This document shows, piece after piece, positions 1 through 7,757 of a DNA stretch of 64,000 bases. Under the pieces are notes generated by a model. The model did no database searches. It saw nothing but the letters and a program-made list of their open reading frames with translations, and had not been told where the DNA came from. Position 1 is the first letter of the stretch. Every line of letters begins with the position of its first letter. Origin of the DNA: CAXSEF01 sp964236585 (lineage in GTDB: Bacteria; Pseudomonadota; Alphaproteobacteria; Acetobacterales; Acetobacteraceae); contig CAXSFE010000003.1 of assembly GCA_964236585.1 (NCBI GenBank), forward strand, positions 1 through 64,000, given 5' to 3'. A program made the position numbers and the translations under genes.

Positions 1-351
1 GTGGCTGTCCGGGCAAATGTCATCGTCGTGCTGCTCCGAGAAAGACTGCGGGATTGCGCAGCGGCAGCAGCAAACGCCATGCCAGAAATGTGAACACGAT
101 CGCGAGAAAGTTATGAAACCAAATCCCTGCAGGACCCGTACGCAGACACCGCAACGGGGTGCGCCATCAAGCGGCCCCGGAACGACTCCCCGCCGCGCGA
201 CGCCGCCGCTTCCCGATCGCTCTCAGGACCCGGAGCGCCGCTGCCTCTTTTCAAGTCATTCGTCCGCCATCTGTAACAAAACTGACTTAAACCGTGCCAA
301 CACGTCGCGGCGCCGACATCGCCTGCATGGCCGAAACGAACCTGCGCCGCG
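1..351. other. Left-edge spacer, no supported gene
   Basis: No convincing gene is visible. A plus-strand open frame runs from the window edge to a TGA ending at 93, and a short hydrophobic minus-strand frame covers about 20-165, but the latter has no start codon after its last upstream stop. Either could be the edge of a gene outside the window. Base composition falls around 250-300. The stretch lies downstream of the deaminase gene that ends at 352. Confidence 0.5.
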
Positions 352-1698
352 TCACCTGCCTGCAAGCTCCCTGGCAGCCAGGCCGTGCCGTGCCGTCAGC
401 GCCGGAAGGTCCAGGCCGGGGATGGCGCCGTCCTCCACGACCCAGCGCCCGGCCACCATGACCCGGTCCGCCCGGTGCGCGCCGCACAGCACCAGCGCCG
501 CCAGCGGATCGCCCGCGCCGGAGAACCTCAGCTCGTCCAGCGTGAACAGCGCGAGGTCCGCGGCCGCGCCCACCGCGATCCGCCCCAGCTCCGGCCGCCC
601 GAGGCAGTCGGCCGAGCCCTGCGTGGCCCAGCGCAGCGCATCCAGGTGGCCCACCGCCTCCACCCCGTTCGCCCCGCGCTGCAGCAGGAAGCCGGCCCGA
701 ACCTCCTGCATCAGGTTGGACGCGTCGTTGGACGCAGACCCGTCCACCCCCAGCCCGACCGGGACGCCTGCCGCCTCCAGCTCGCACACCCGGCAGACGC
801 CGGACGCGAGCAGCTGGTTGGAGCACGGGCAGTGCGTGACCCCCACCCGTGCGCGGCCCAGCCGGGCGATCTCGGGCGCGGTGAAGTGGATGCCGTGCGC
901 AAGCCAGGTGCCCGGACGCAGCCAGCCGCACTGCTCCAGGTAGTCGAGCGGCGTGCAGCCGAACCGCTCCTGGCAGAACGCGGCCTCGTCGGCGGTCTCC
1001 GCCAGGTGCGTGTGCAGCCGCACGCCGCGCGCCTCCGCCAGCGCCGCCGTGTCGCGCATCAGCCGCGTGGTGACGGAGAACGGCGAGCAGGGCGCAAGCG
1101 CGATCTGGAGCATCGCGTGCGGGGCCGGGTCGTGCAGCCGCTCGATCAGCCGGGCGCTGCTGTCCAGGATCGCGTCGGCGTCCTGCACGACGCTGTCGGG
1201 CGGCAGGCCGCCGTCACGCTGCGACAGATCCATCGAGCCGCGCGTCAGCACGGCGCGAATGCCCAGCCGCCCCGCCGCGGCGGCCTCGATGTCGATCGCG
1301 TCCTCCAGCCCCGCCGGGAACACGTAGTGGTGGTCCGTCGTGGTGGTGCAGCCCGACAGCAGCAGCTCCGCCATGGCCACCGTCGCGGCCACCTCCAGCG
1401 CGTCCGGCGCAAGCCGCGCCCACACCGGGTAGAGCGCCTGCAGCCAGCCGAACAGCGTGCGGTCCATCGCCGCCGGCAGGCACCGGGTCAGCGTCTGGAA
1501 GAAGTGGTGGTGCGTGTTGACCAGCCCGGGCAGCACGACGTGCCGGCTGGCGTCCCAGCGCCGCGCGGGCCGTGCGGGCTCGCCGCCTCGCGCTACCAGC
1601 TCGACGATGCGCCCGTCCTGCACGACGAGGCCGCCCTCGGCCTCGCCCAGCACGGCGAGGGGGTTGCGCAGCCACAGGGCGGAGGATCGTTGCGTCAT
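352..1698 (-). CDS. 8-oxoguanine deaminase / guanine-deaminase-like amidohydrolase
   Basis: Predicted 448-aa metal-dependent aminohydrolase that deaminates a purine, most likely 8-oxoguanine to urate or guanine to xanthine, in the cytoplasm. The start (MTQRSS) is placed just before a well-conserved N-terminus; the reading frame remains open upstream but that part lies over the divergent permease gene. Seen motifs are the metal-binding HxH (H63, H65, in LVNTHHHFFQTLTR), a TTTTDHHYVFP block, HTHLAE, a LAHGIHF block, and the substrate-loop GVDGSASNDASNLMQEVR that is typical of the 8-oxoguanine deaminase / hydroxyatrazine hydrolase branch. The gene is divergent from a urate/xanthine-type permease, only 55 bp away, and next to uricase and xanthine-oxidising genes, which favours a purine substrate. 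Exact substrate is inferred; SsnA-like or s-triazine hydrolase activity is the alternative. Confidence 0.85.
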   Translation of the reverse strand: MTQRSSALWLRNPLAVLGEAEGGLVVQDGRIVELVARGGEPARPARRWDASRHVVLPGLVNTHHHFFQTLTRCLPAAMDRTLFGWLQALYPVWARLAPDALEVAATVAMAELLLSGCTTTTDHHYVFPAGLEDAIDIEAAAAGRLGIRAVLTRGSMDLSQRDGGLPPDSVVQDADAILDSSARLIERLHDPAPHAMLQIALAPCSPFSVTTRLMRDTAALAEARGVRLHTHLAETADEAAFCQERFGCTPLDYLEQCGWLRPGTWLAHGIHFTAPEIARLGRARVGVTHCPCSNQLLASGVCRVCELEAAGVPVGLGVDGSASNDASNLMQEVRAGFLLQRGANGVEAVGHLDALRWATQGSADCLGRPELGRIAVGAAADLALFTLDELRFSGAGDPLAALVLCGAHRADRVMVAGRWVVEDGAIPGLDLPALTARHGLAARELAGR

Positions 1699-1714
1699 CC
1701 GTCCATGGCATGAC

Positions 1715-1741
1715 GTTTGCGTGACCAAGGCAAGCGCAAAC
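1715..1741. promoter_or_regulatory. Inverted repeat in the divergent deaminase-permease spacer
   Basis: Perfect 7-bp arms GTTTGCG and CGCAAAC separated by 13 bp, ending one base before the permease ribosome binding site (AGGAGGG from 1742). It is the only obvious dyad in the 55-bp spacer. It could be an operator for a purine-responsive regulator or a hairpin that occludes the RBS. No regulator gene is adjacent. Confidence 0.4.
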
Positions 1742-1753
1742 AGGAGGGCTCCC

Positions 1754-3100
1754 GTGCAACAGGCGACTCTGTCATCCGCCACGCCCGCACCGCTGCGCCT
1801 CGTGATCCTGGCCATCCAGCACGTGCTGGTGATGTATGCCGGTGCGGTCGCCGTGCCGCTGATCCTGGGCGCCGCGCTGAAGCTGCCGCGCGACCAGGTG
1901 GCGCTGCTGATCAACGCCGACCTGTTCGCCTGCGGCATCGCCACCTTCATCCAGGCCTACGGCGTGGGCCCTGTCGGCATCCGCCTGCCGGTGATGATGG
2001 GCGTCACCTTCGCCTCGCTCTCGCCGATGCTGGCGATGGCCAACAACCCGGGGCTCGGGCTGCCCGCGATCTTCGGCTCGGTGATCGCGGCCGGGGTGTT
2101 CGGCATCGTGGTCGCGCCGTTCATCAGCCGCCTGCTGCGCTTCTTCCCCGCCGTGGTGACCGGCTCGATCATCACGGTGATCGGCATCACGCTGATGCGC
2201 GTGGGCATCAACTGGATCGGCGGCGGGCGGACCACGGCGCCCGACTTCGGCGCGCCCGGCTACCTGGGCATCGCGGCGCTCGTGCTGGCGATCATCCTGC
2301 TGCTGCTGCGCTTCGGCACCGGCTTCGTGCGCAACACCGCCGTGCTGATCGGCATCGTCGCGGGCTACCTGCTGACCCTTGCCCTGGGCTGGGGCGGGCT
2401 GACCGGCCTGGACTCGCAGCCCTGGCTCGCGGTCGTGACACCGCTGCAGTTCGGCATCCCCCGCTTCGACCCGGTGGCCTGCCTGTCGATGTGCCTGGTG
2501 ATGGTGGTCATCATGATCGAGAGCACGGGGATGTTCCTCGCCCTCGGCACCATGGTCGGCCGCCCCGTGACGCAGACCGACCTGGCGCGCGGCCTGCGCG
2601 GCGACGGCGTGGGCACGCTGATCGGCGGCCTGTTCAACACCTTCCCCTACACCTCGTTCTCCCAGAACGTCGGCCTGGTCGGCGTCACGGGCATCACCAG
2701 CCCGATGGTGTGCGTCGTCGGCGGCGTGGTGATGCTGCTGCTCGGGCTGCTGCCCAAGCTCGCGTTCATCGCGGCGTCCGTGCCGCAGTGCGTGCTGGGC
2801 GGGGCAGGGGTCGTGATGTTCGGCATGGTGGCCGCGACCGGCATCCGCATCCTGGCGAGCGTCGACTACGAGCGGCACCGCGGCAACGTGTTCATCGTCG
2901 CCGTGTCCATCGGCTTCGGCATGATCCCGCTGGTGGCGCCGACGCTGTTCCACGCAGCACCTGACTTCCTCAAGACGGTGCTCGACAGCGGCATCCTGCT
3001 GGCCTCCGTGGTCGCGGTCGCGCTCAACGTGTTCTTCAACCCCGGCGAGCTGGCCACCGACGCGCACGCCGCGCCGCTGGTCATCGCCGACCATGCCTGA
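1754..3100 (+). CDS. NCS2-family urate/xanthine permease
   Basis: A 448-aa integral membrane nucleobase carrier (nucleobase:cation symporter-2 family, about 12-14 membrane segments). The start is a GTG at 1754, chosen because AGGAGGG lies just upstream and the N-terminal hydrophobic block follows within about 20 residues. The family signature QNxGxxxxTG is present (SFSQNVGLVGVTG), and the TG ending is the form found in xanthine/urate carriers rather than uracil carriers. The gene stops 18 bp before uricase, so co-transcription is likely, and urate uptake is the probable role. Xanthine or a broader purine specificity is possible. Confidence 0.88.
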   Translation: MQQATLSSATPAPLRLVILAIQHVLVMYAGAVAVPLILGAALKLPRDQVALLINADLFACGIATFIQAYGVGPVGIRLPVMMGVTFASLSPMLAMANNPGLGLPAIFGSVIAAGVFGIVVAPFISRLLRFFPAVVTGSIITVIGITLMRVGINWIGGGRTTAPDFGAPGYLGIAALVLAIILLLLRFGTGFVRNTAVLIGIVAGYLLTLALGWGGLTGLDSQPWLAVVTPLQFGIPRFDPVACLSMCLVMVVIMIESTGMFLALGTMVGRPVTQTDLARGLRGDGVGTLIGGLFNTFPYTSFSQNVGLVGVTGITSPMVCVVGGVVMLLLGLLPKLAFIAASVPQCVLGGAGVVMFGMVAATGIRILASVDYERHRGNVFIVAVSIGFGMIPLVAPTLFHAAPDFLKTVLDSGILLASVVAVALNVFFNPGELATDAHAAPLVIADHA

Positions 3101-3118
3101 CGCACAGGGGGACGACCC

Positions 3119-3958
3119 ATGCCGCTGATCAGCCACACCTATGGCAAAGGCCGCGTGCGGGTCATGCGCATCCACCGCGACGGCGACTACAACGAGGTGC
3201 GCGAGACCAGCGTGAAGATGATGCTCGACGGCGATTTTGCCCCTTCCTACACCGATGGCGACAACCGCTTGGTGATCGCCACCGACACCATCAAGAACAT
3301 CGCCTACATCGTCGCCCGCGAGACCCTGACCGCAGGCCCAGAGGCCTACGCGCAGGCGATCGCCGAACGCTTCCTGCAGCGCTACGACCAGGTCAGCCAA
3401 GTGACGGTGTCGCTGCACGAGACGCGCTGGACCCGCGCCAGCTTCGACGGCAAGCCCCACCCGCACAGCTTCACGCTCGACGCCAACGGCAAGCCCACCG
3501 TGACGCTGGTCGCACCGCGCGGTGCCGCGCCCTCGGTCACCTCGGGCATCGCCGGCTACACCTTCCTCAAGTCCACCGGATCCGGCTGGGTGGACTTCGT
3601 GACGGACGACTACACGATCCTGCCGCCCACGACGGACCGCATCGCGGCGACGGCCATGGACGCGCAATGGACCTGGCTGTCGGCGCCGGCGGACTACGAG
3701 GCGGCCAACGCCCTCGTGCTGTCGACCATGCTGGAGGTGTTCGCCACGACCTACAGCCGCGGCGTGCAGGACAGCCTCTACCGCATGGGCGAGGCGGCGC
3801 TGGCCGCGGTGCCGGAGCTGGCGACCGTGCGCATGGCCTGCCCCAACAAGCACTACCTGCCGACGAAGCTGGAGCCGTTCGGCATGTCGTCGGACAACAC
3901 GGTGTTCATCGCGACCGACGAGCCGCACGGCCAGATCGAGTGCCTGGTCGGCCGCTAG
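3119..3958 (+). CDS. Urate oxidase (uricase)
   Basis: Cofactor-free urate oxidase of 279 aa, converting urate with O2 to 5-hydroxyisourate and H2O2. The conserved catalytic elements are visible: K10 in TYGKGRVRV, the T55-D56 pair in ATDTIKN, and H245 in NKHYLP, corresponding to the Lys/Thr/His triad of fungal uricase. Both T-fold halves are present. The family is usually about 290-310 aa, so this is slightly short at the C-terminus; no peroxisomal tail is expected in bacteria. An RBS-like CAGGGGGA lies before the ATG. It follows the permease directly, and the product is handled by the HIU hydrolase/OHCU decarboxylase gene at 9284. Confidence 0.95.
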   Translation: MPLISHTYGKGRVRVMRIHRDGDYNEVRETSVKMMLDGDFAPSYTDGDNRLVIATDTIKNIAYIVARETLTAGPEAYAQAIAERFLQRYDQVSQVTVSLHETRWTRASFDGKPHPHSFTLDANGKPTVTLVAPRGAAPSVTSGIAGYTFLKSTGSGWVDFVTDDYTILPPTTDRIAATAMDAQWTWLSAPADYEAANALVLSTMLEVFATTYSRGVQDSLYRMGEAALAAVPELATVRMACPNKHYLPTKLEPFGMSSDNTVFIATDEPHGQIECLVGR

Positions 3959-3985
3959 GCGCCGCCGTGGAGTCTGAGGAAAGGC

Positions 3986-4111
3986 AAAGAAAGCAAGGCC
4001 TTCTTTTTCTGAAGAAAAAGAAGCAAAAAGACTTTACCCATTTGGTCCCTGGCCCCATGAGCAAAGTTCTTTGGTTCTTTCTTTCAAGAAAGAACATACT
4101 CGCTTGCTTCC
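3986..4111. repeat. H-type AT-rich double-hairpin repeat (copy H1)
   Basis: AT-rich island in a GC-rich genome. The left hairpin has 11-bp arms (CTTCTTTTTCT / AGAAAAAGAAG, 2-nt loop) followed by GCAAAAAGACTTT. The right hairpin has 10-bp arms (GTTCTTTCTT / AAGAAAGAAC) preceded by AAAGTTCTTTG. The middle is not conserved between copies. The ends read GAAAGCAAGG on the left and CTTGCTTCC on the right. Lies between uricase and the FAD-protein gene. Confidence 0.9.
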
Positions 4112-4128
4112 CAGCAGCCGCTTAGGCC

Positions 4129-4938
4129 ATGGACCTCCCGGAGATCCGCGCCGTCGCCCGCCCCCGCACCCGCGACGAGGTGCCTGCCGTGGCCGAAGGG
4201 TCCGCATACCTTGCGGGCGGAACCTGGCTGTTCTCCGAGCCGCAGCCGGGGCTGCGCACGCTGGTGGACCTGGCGGGCCTGGGCTGGCCGGCGCTGGAAC
4301 CCTCGGCCGATGGCCTGCGCATAGCCGCCACCTGCACCATCGCGGCGCTGGAGGCGTTCGAGGCGCCGCCGGACTGGCGCGCGGCCCCGTTGTTGCCCGC
4401 ATGCTGCCGGTCGCTGCTCGGCTCGTTTAAGGTCCGCGCGGTGGCCACCGTGGGCGGCAACGTCTGCCTGTCGCTGCCGGCCGCGCCGATGCTGGCGCTG
4501 TGCGTCGCGCTCGACGGGGTGGCGCGGCTGTGGCGGCCGGGCGGCGCCGAACGCAGCGTGCCGATGGCGGCCTTCACCACAGGCCCGCAGCGCACCGTGC
4601 TGCAGCCGGGCGAGCTGCTGCGCTGCATCGACCTGCCGGCCGCAGCACTGCGCCGGTGGGGCGCCTCGCGGCAGGTGTCGCTCACGGCGCACGGGCGCTC
4701 GGCCGCCCTGCTGGTGGCGACGACGGGCGCGGACGGCTTCGCCCTGACCATCACCGCCTCGACCGTGCGCCCGGTGCACGCCGCCTGGCCGGCGCCGCCC
4801 ACGGCCGCGGCGCTCGACGCCCACGTCGCGACCCTCCCGGCGGAGCTGTGGCTCGACGACGTCCATGGCGCTCCGGCCTGGCGCCGCCACATGACAGGTC
4901 GGCTGGCGGCGGAACTGCACGGGGAGCTGCTGGGATGA
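4129..4938 (+). CDS. FAD-binding subunit of a xanthine-dehydrogenase-type molybdenum hydroxylase
   Basis: A 269-aa protein of the molybdopterin dehydrogenase FAD-binding family. It shows the N-terminal FAD-domain glycine motif (AYLAGGTWLF) and the central segment VRAVATVGGNVCLSLPAAP, which fits the ATIGGN-type flavin motif. The C-terminal CO-dehydrogenase flavoprotein domain follows, starting near residue 165. It should pass electrons from the Fe-S/Mo partner to an acceptor. The stop overlaps the next ATG by 4 bp (ATGA), implying translational coupling. The arrangement of a separate FAD protein plus a fused Fe-S/Mo protein resembles E. coli YgfM-XdhD more than classical XdhAB. Which purine is oxidised cannot be read from the sequence. 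Confidence 0.88.
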   Translation: MDLPEIRAVARPRTRDEVPAVAEGSAYLAGGTWLFSEPQPGLRTLVDLAGLGWPALEPSADGLRIAATCTIAALEAFEAPPDWRAAPLLPACCRSLLGSFKVRAVATVGGNVCLSLPAAPMLALCVALDGVARLWRPGGAERSVPMAAFTTGPQRTVLQPGELLRCIDLPAAALRRWGASRQVSLTAHGRSAALLVATTGADGFALTITASTVRPVHAAWPAPPTAAALDAHVATLPAELWLDDVHGAPAWRRHMTGRLAAELHGELLG

Positions 4939-7622
4939 GGGTGCTGCACGTCAACGGGATCGCCCAGCCCTGCGACCCCGCGCCGGGCCAGTGCCTGCGC
5001 ACGCAGCTCCGCGCCCTCGGCTGGTTCGGGGTCAGGAAGGGCTGCGACGCCGGGGACTGCGGCGCCTGCACCGTGCTCGTGGACGGCCAAGCCGTGCAGA
5101 GCTGCCTCTACCCCGCCTGGCGGGCGGAAGGCCGCGCGGTCACCACCGTCGAGGGGCTGGCCGCCCCGGACGCCAGCGAGCTGCACCCCCTGCAGCGCGG
5201 CTTCATGGACGCCCAGGGCTTCCAGTGCGGCTTCTGCACCGCGGGCATGCTGGTCACCGCCAGCAGCCTGACGCCGGCGCAGCGCCTCGACCTGCCGCAG
5301 GCCATGAAGGGCAACCTGTGCCGCTGCACCGGCTACCGCGCCATCGGCGACGCCATCGCCGGCGTGCGCCACGTCGGCGCGCTCCCGGGCAGCCACGCGG
5401 CCCCCGACGCACGCGCCGTCGTGACGGGCGCCTCGCGCTACACGATGGACACCGACATGCCCGGCCTGCTGCACATGCGCCTGCTGCGCTCGCCGCACGC
5501 CCACGCCCGCATCCTGTCCATCAACCGCGCCGAAGCGCTGGCCATGCCCGGCGTGGTCGCCGTGTTCACCCACGAGGACGCGCCGTCGCGGCTCTACTCC
5601 ACCGCCCGCCACGAGGACCACCGCGCCGACCCCGACGACACGCGCCTGCTCGACGACGTCGTGCGCTTCGCAGGCCAGCGCGTCGCCGCCGTGGTCGCGG
5701 ACACCGAGGCCGCCGCAGAGGCCGGCTGCCGCGCCCTGGCCGTGCGCTACGAGGTCCTGCCCGCCGTGTTCGACCCCGTCGCCGCCATGCGGCCCGGTGC
5801 CCCCGTGCTGCACGACAAGCCCGCCAGCCGCATCGCCGACCCCGCGCGCAACATCGTGGCCGCGGTGCACGGCGCGCACGGCGACATGGACGCAGGCTTC
5901 GCCGCCGCAGACCGCGTGGAGGAGATCGCCTGCGACCTGCAGCGCGTGCAGCACGCCGCCCTGGAGACCCACTGCGCCATCGCCTGGACCGACGAGGGCC
6001 GGCTCGTGGTGCGCAGCTCCACGCAGGTGCCGTTCCTGGTGCGCCAGGCGCTCGCCGACCTGTTCGGCCTGCCCACGCACCGCGTTCGCGTGCTGTGCGA
6101 GCGCGTGGGCGGCGGCTTCGGCGGCAAGCAGGAGATGCTGGTCGAGGACGTCGTCGCCCTGGCGGCCCTGCGCCTGGGCTGCCCCGTGAAGCTCGAGCTG
6201 ACCCGCGCCGAGCAGTTCAGCGCCACCACCACGCGCCACCCGATGCGCGTGCACGTCCGCGCCGGCGCCACCAGCGACGGCACGCTGACGGCGCTGCAGG
6301 TGGACGTGGTGGCCGACGGCGGCGCCTACGGCAACCACACCCCCGCCGTGCTCGAGCACGCCTGCGCCGAGCTGATGACCCTGTACCGCTGCCCCAACAC
6401 CCGGGTCGACGCGGTCGCCGCCTACACCAACACGGTGCCGTCCGGCGCCTTCCGCGGCTACGGCCTCGGCCAGACCCTGTTCGCCCTGGAGCAGGCGATC
6501 GACGCCCTCGCGCGCGGCCTGGGCATCGACCCGTTCGCGTTCCGCCGCCGCAACATGGTGCGCCCGGGCGACCGGCTGGCCTCGCCCCACGGCACGCTGG
6601 ACGACATCGAGTTCGGCTCCTACGGCCTCGACCAGTGCCTGGACCTGGTCGAGGCCGCCCTGGCCGCCGACCCCGGCGACGCCGCCCCCGCCCCCGCCGG
6701 CGCCGAGTGGTGCGTGGGCCAGGGCGTGGCGATGGCGATGCTGGCGACCTCGCCCCCCTTCGGCCACCGCGCGGAGTCGCGCCTGTTCCTCGCGGCCGAC
6801 GGCGGCTTCGACCTGCTGGTGGGCTCGGCCGAGTTCGGCAACGGCACCTCGACCACCCACTGCGCGGTCGCGGCGGAGGTCCTGGGCACCACGCCCGCGC
6901 GCATCCGGCTGCAGCGCTCGGACACCGACCTGGTCGGCCACGACACCGGCGCCTTCGGCAGCACGGGAACGATGGTCGCCGCGCGCGCGACGGAGACGGC
7001 GGCGCTCGCCCTGCGCGAGCGCATCCTGGACGCGGCCTCCGCCCTGTCCGGGTGCCCCCTGGACGAGTGCCGGCTGATCGAGGGCGCCGTGCTGTGCGGC
7101 AACCGCGCCGTCCCGCTCGGCGCGCTGCCCGGCGCCGGGGCCGGCCTCGCGGTGATGCGCAAGGCCGACGCCACGCCGCGCTCCCTCTCGTTCAACGTGC
7201 ACGGCGTCCGCCTCGCGGTGAACCGCGGCACCGGCGAGGTCGTCGTGCTGCGCAGCGTCCACGCCGCCGACGCCGGGCACGTGATGAACCCGATGCAGCT
7301 GCGCGGCCAGGTCGAGGGCGGCGTGGCGCAGGGCCTCGGCGCCGTGCTGCACGAGGTCGTGCGCATCGGCGAGGACGGCGCGGTCACCAACCCGGCGTTC
7401 CGCGGCTACCACATCCCCGCCTGGGCCGACGTGCCGCGCACGGAGGTGCTGTTCGCCGACACGCACGACCGGTTCGGCCCGATGGGCGCCAAGTCCATGA
7501 GCGAGAGCCCGTTCAACCCGGTGGGCGCCGCCGTCGCCAACGCCATGGCCGACGCGACGGGCATGCGGTTCACCGCGCCGCCGTTCACGGCGGACCGGGT
7601 GTGGGCGGCGCTGAACGCATAG
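4935..7622 (+). CDS. Fused 2Fe-2S / molybdopterin oxidoreductase (XdhD-like)
   Basis: An 895-aa single chain carrying both redox parts of a xanthine-oxidase-type enzyme. Residues 1-140 hold a plant-type ferredoxin domain (C37, C42, C45, C57) and a second 2Fe-2S domain (C98, C101, C129, C131). Residues from about 145 are the aldehyde oxidase/xanthine dehydrogenase molybdopterin domains, with GGGFGGKQE, FRGYGLGQ, GAFGSTGTM and GGVAQGLGAVLHE blocks and a late Glu in KSMSESPFNP in place of the usual GVGE active-site motif. The start is set by the ATGA overlap with the FAD gene; longer in-frame upstream sequence lies inside that gene and is not used. Likely role is hydroxylation of hypoxanthine/xanthine to urate, feeding uricase. 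The fused Fe-S/Mo form is uncommon and known from E. coli XdhD. Confidence 0.87.
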   Translation: MRVLHVNGIAQPCDPAPGQCLRTQLRALGWFGVRKGCDAGDCGACTVLVDGQAVQSCLYPAWRAEGRAVTTVEGLAAPDASELHPLQRGFMDAQGFQCGFCTAGMLVTASSLTPAQRLDLPQAMKGNLCRCTGYRAIGDAIAGVRHVGALPGSHAAPDARAVVTGASRYTMDTDMPGLLHMRLLRSPHAHARILSINRAEALAMPGVVAVFTHEDAPSRLYSTARHEDHRADPDDTRLLDDVVRFAGQRVAAVVADTEAAAEAGCRALAVRYEVLPAVFDPVAAMRPGAPVLHDKPASRIADPARNIVAAVHGAHGDMDAGFAAADRVEEIACDLQRVQHAALETHCAIAWTDEGRLVVRSSTQVPFLVRQALADLFGLPTHRVRVLCERVGGGFGGKQEMLVEDVVALAALRLGCPVKLELTRAEQFSATTTRHPMRVHVRAGATSDGTLTALQVDVVADGGAYGNHTPAVLEHACAELMTLYRCPNTRVDAVAAYTNTVPSGAFRGYGLGQTLFALEQAIDALARGLGIDPFAFRRRNMVRPGDRLASPHGTLDDIEFGSYGLDQCLDLVEAALAADPGDAAPAPAGAEWCVGQGVAMAMLATSPPFGHRAESRLFLAADGGFDLLVGSAEFGNGTSTTHCAVAAEVLGTTPARIRLQRSDTDLVGHDTGAFGSTGTMVAARATETAALALRERILDAASALSGCPLDECRLIEGAVLCGNRAVPLGALPGAGAGLAVMRKADATPRSLSFNVHGVRLAVNRGTGEVVVLRSVHAADAGHVMNPMQLRGQVEGGVAQGLGAVLHEVVRIGEDGAVTNPAFRGYHIPAWADVPRTEVLFADTHDRFGPMGAKSMSESPFNPVGAAVANAMADATGMRFTAPPFTADRVWAALNA

Positions 7623-7624
7623 GC

Positions 7625-7750
7625 AGAAAGCAAGGCTGGGCTCTGCCCAGACCCGCCAGGGGCGAGCCGCCCCTGGACCGGCCTCACTTAAGAGAGGGCG
7701 ATCCAAGGGCCCAGCCCTTGGCGGAGTTTGAGGCAGAGCCTCAACCTTCC
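7625..7750. repeat. R-type mosaic palindromic repeat, full copy (R1)
   Basis: Two half-elements around CTTAAG. Left half: TGGGC-TCT-GCCCA hairpin, then CAGGGGCG-AGC-CGCCCCTG. Right half: CCAAGGGC-CCA-GCCCTTGG, then TTGAGGC-TCT-GCCTCAA. Left end AGAAAGCAAGG, right end CCTTCC. Fills the gap between two convergent genes, so it may also act as a bidirectional terminator. Confidence 0.92.
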
Positions 7751-7757
7751 TCGCGTT

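Noticed and set aside
1..165. A membrane-protein fragment on either strand at the left edge
   Set aside because: The minus frame has a stop just upstream and no start, and the plus frame is too short to recognise. Neither can be supported.
1772..3928. Very long open frames antisense to real genes (for example 718, 1194 and 1394 codons)
   Set aside because: High GC removes stop codons from the other frames. Their products are low-complexity His/Arg/Gly/Ala strings without motifs, while the opposite strand carries recognisable families.
4500..4934. A 145-codon N-terminal extension of the fused Fe-S/Mo gene
   Set aside because: It lies wholly inside the FAD-protein gene in another frame. The ATG at 4935 overlaps that gene's stop and begins directly with the ferredoxin domain.
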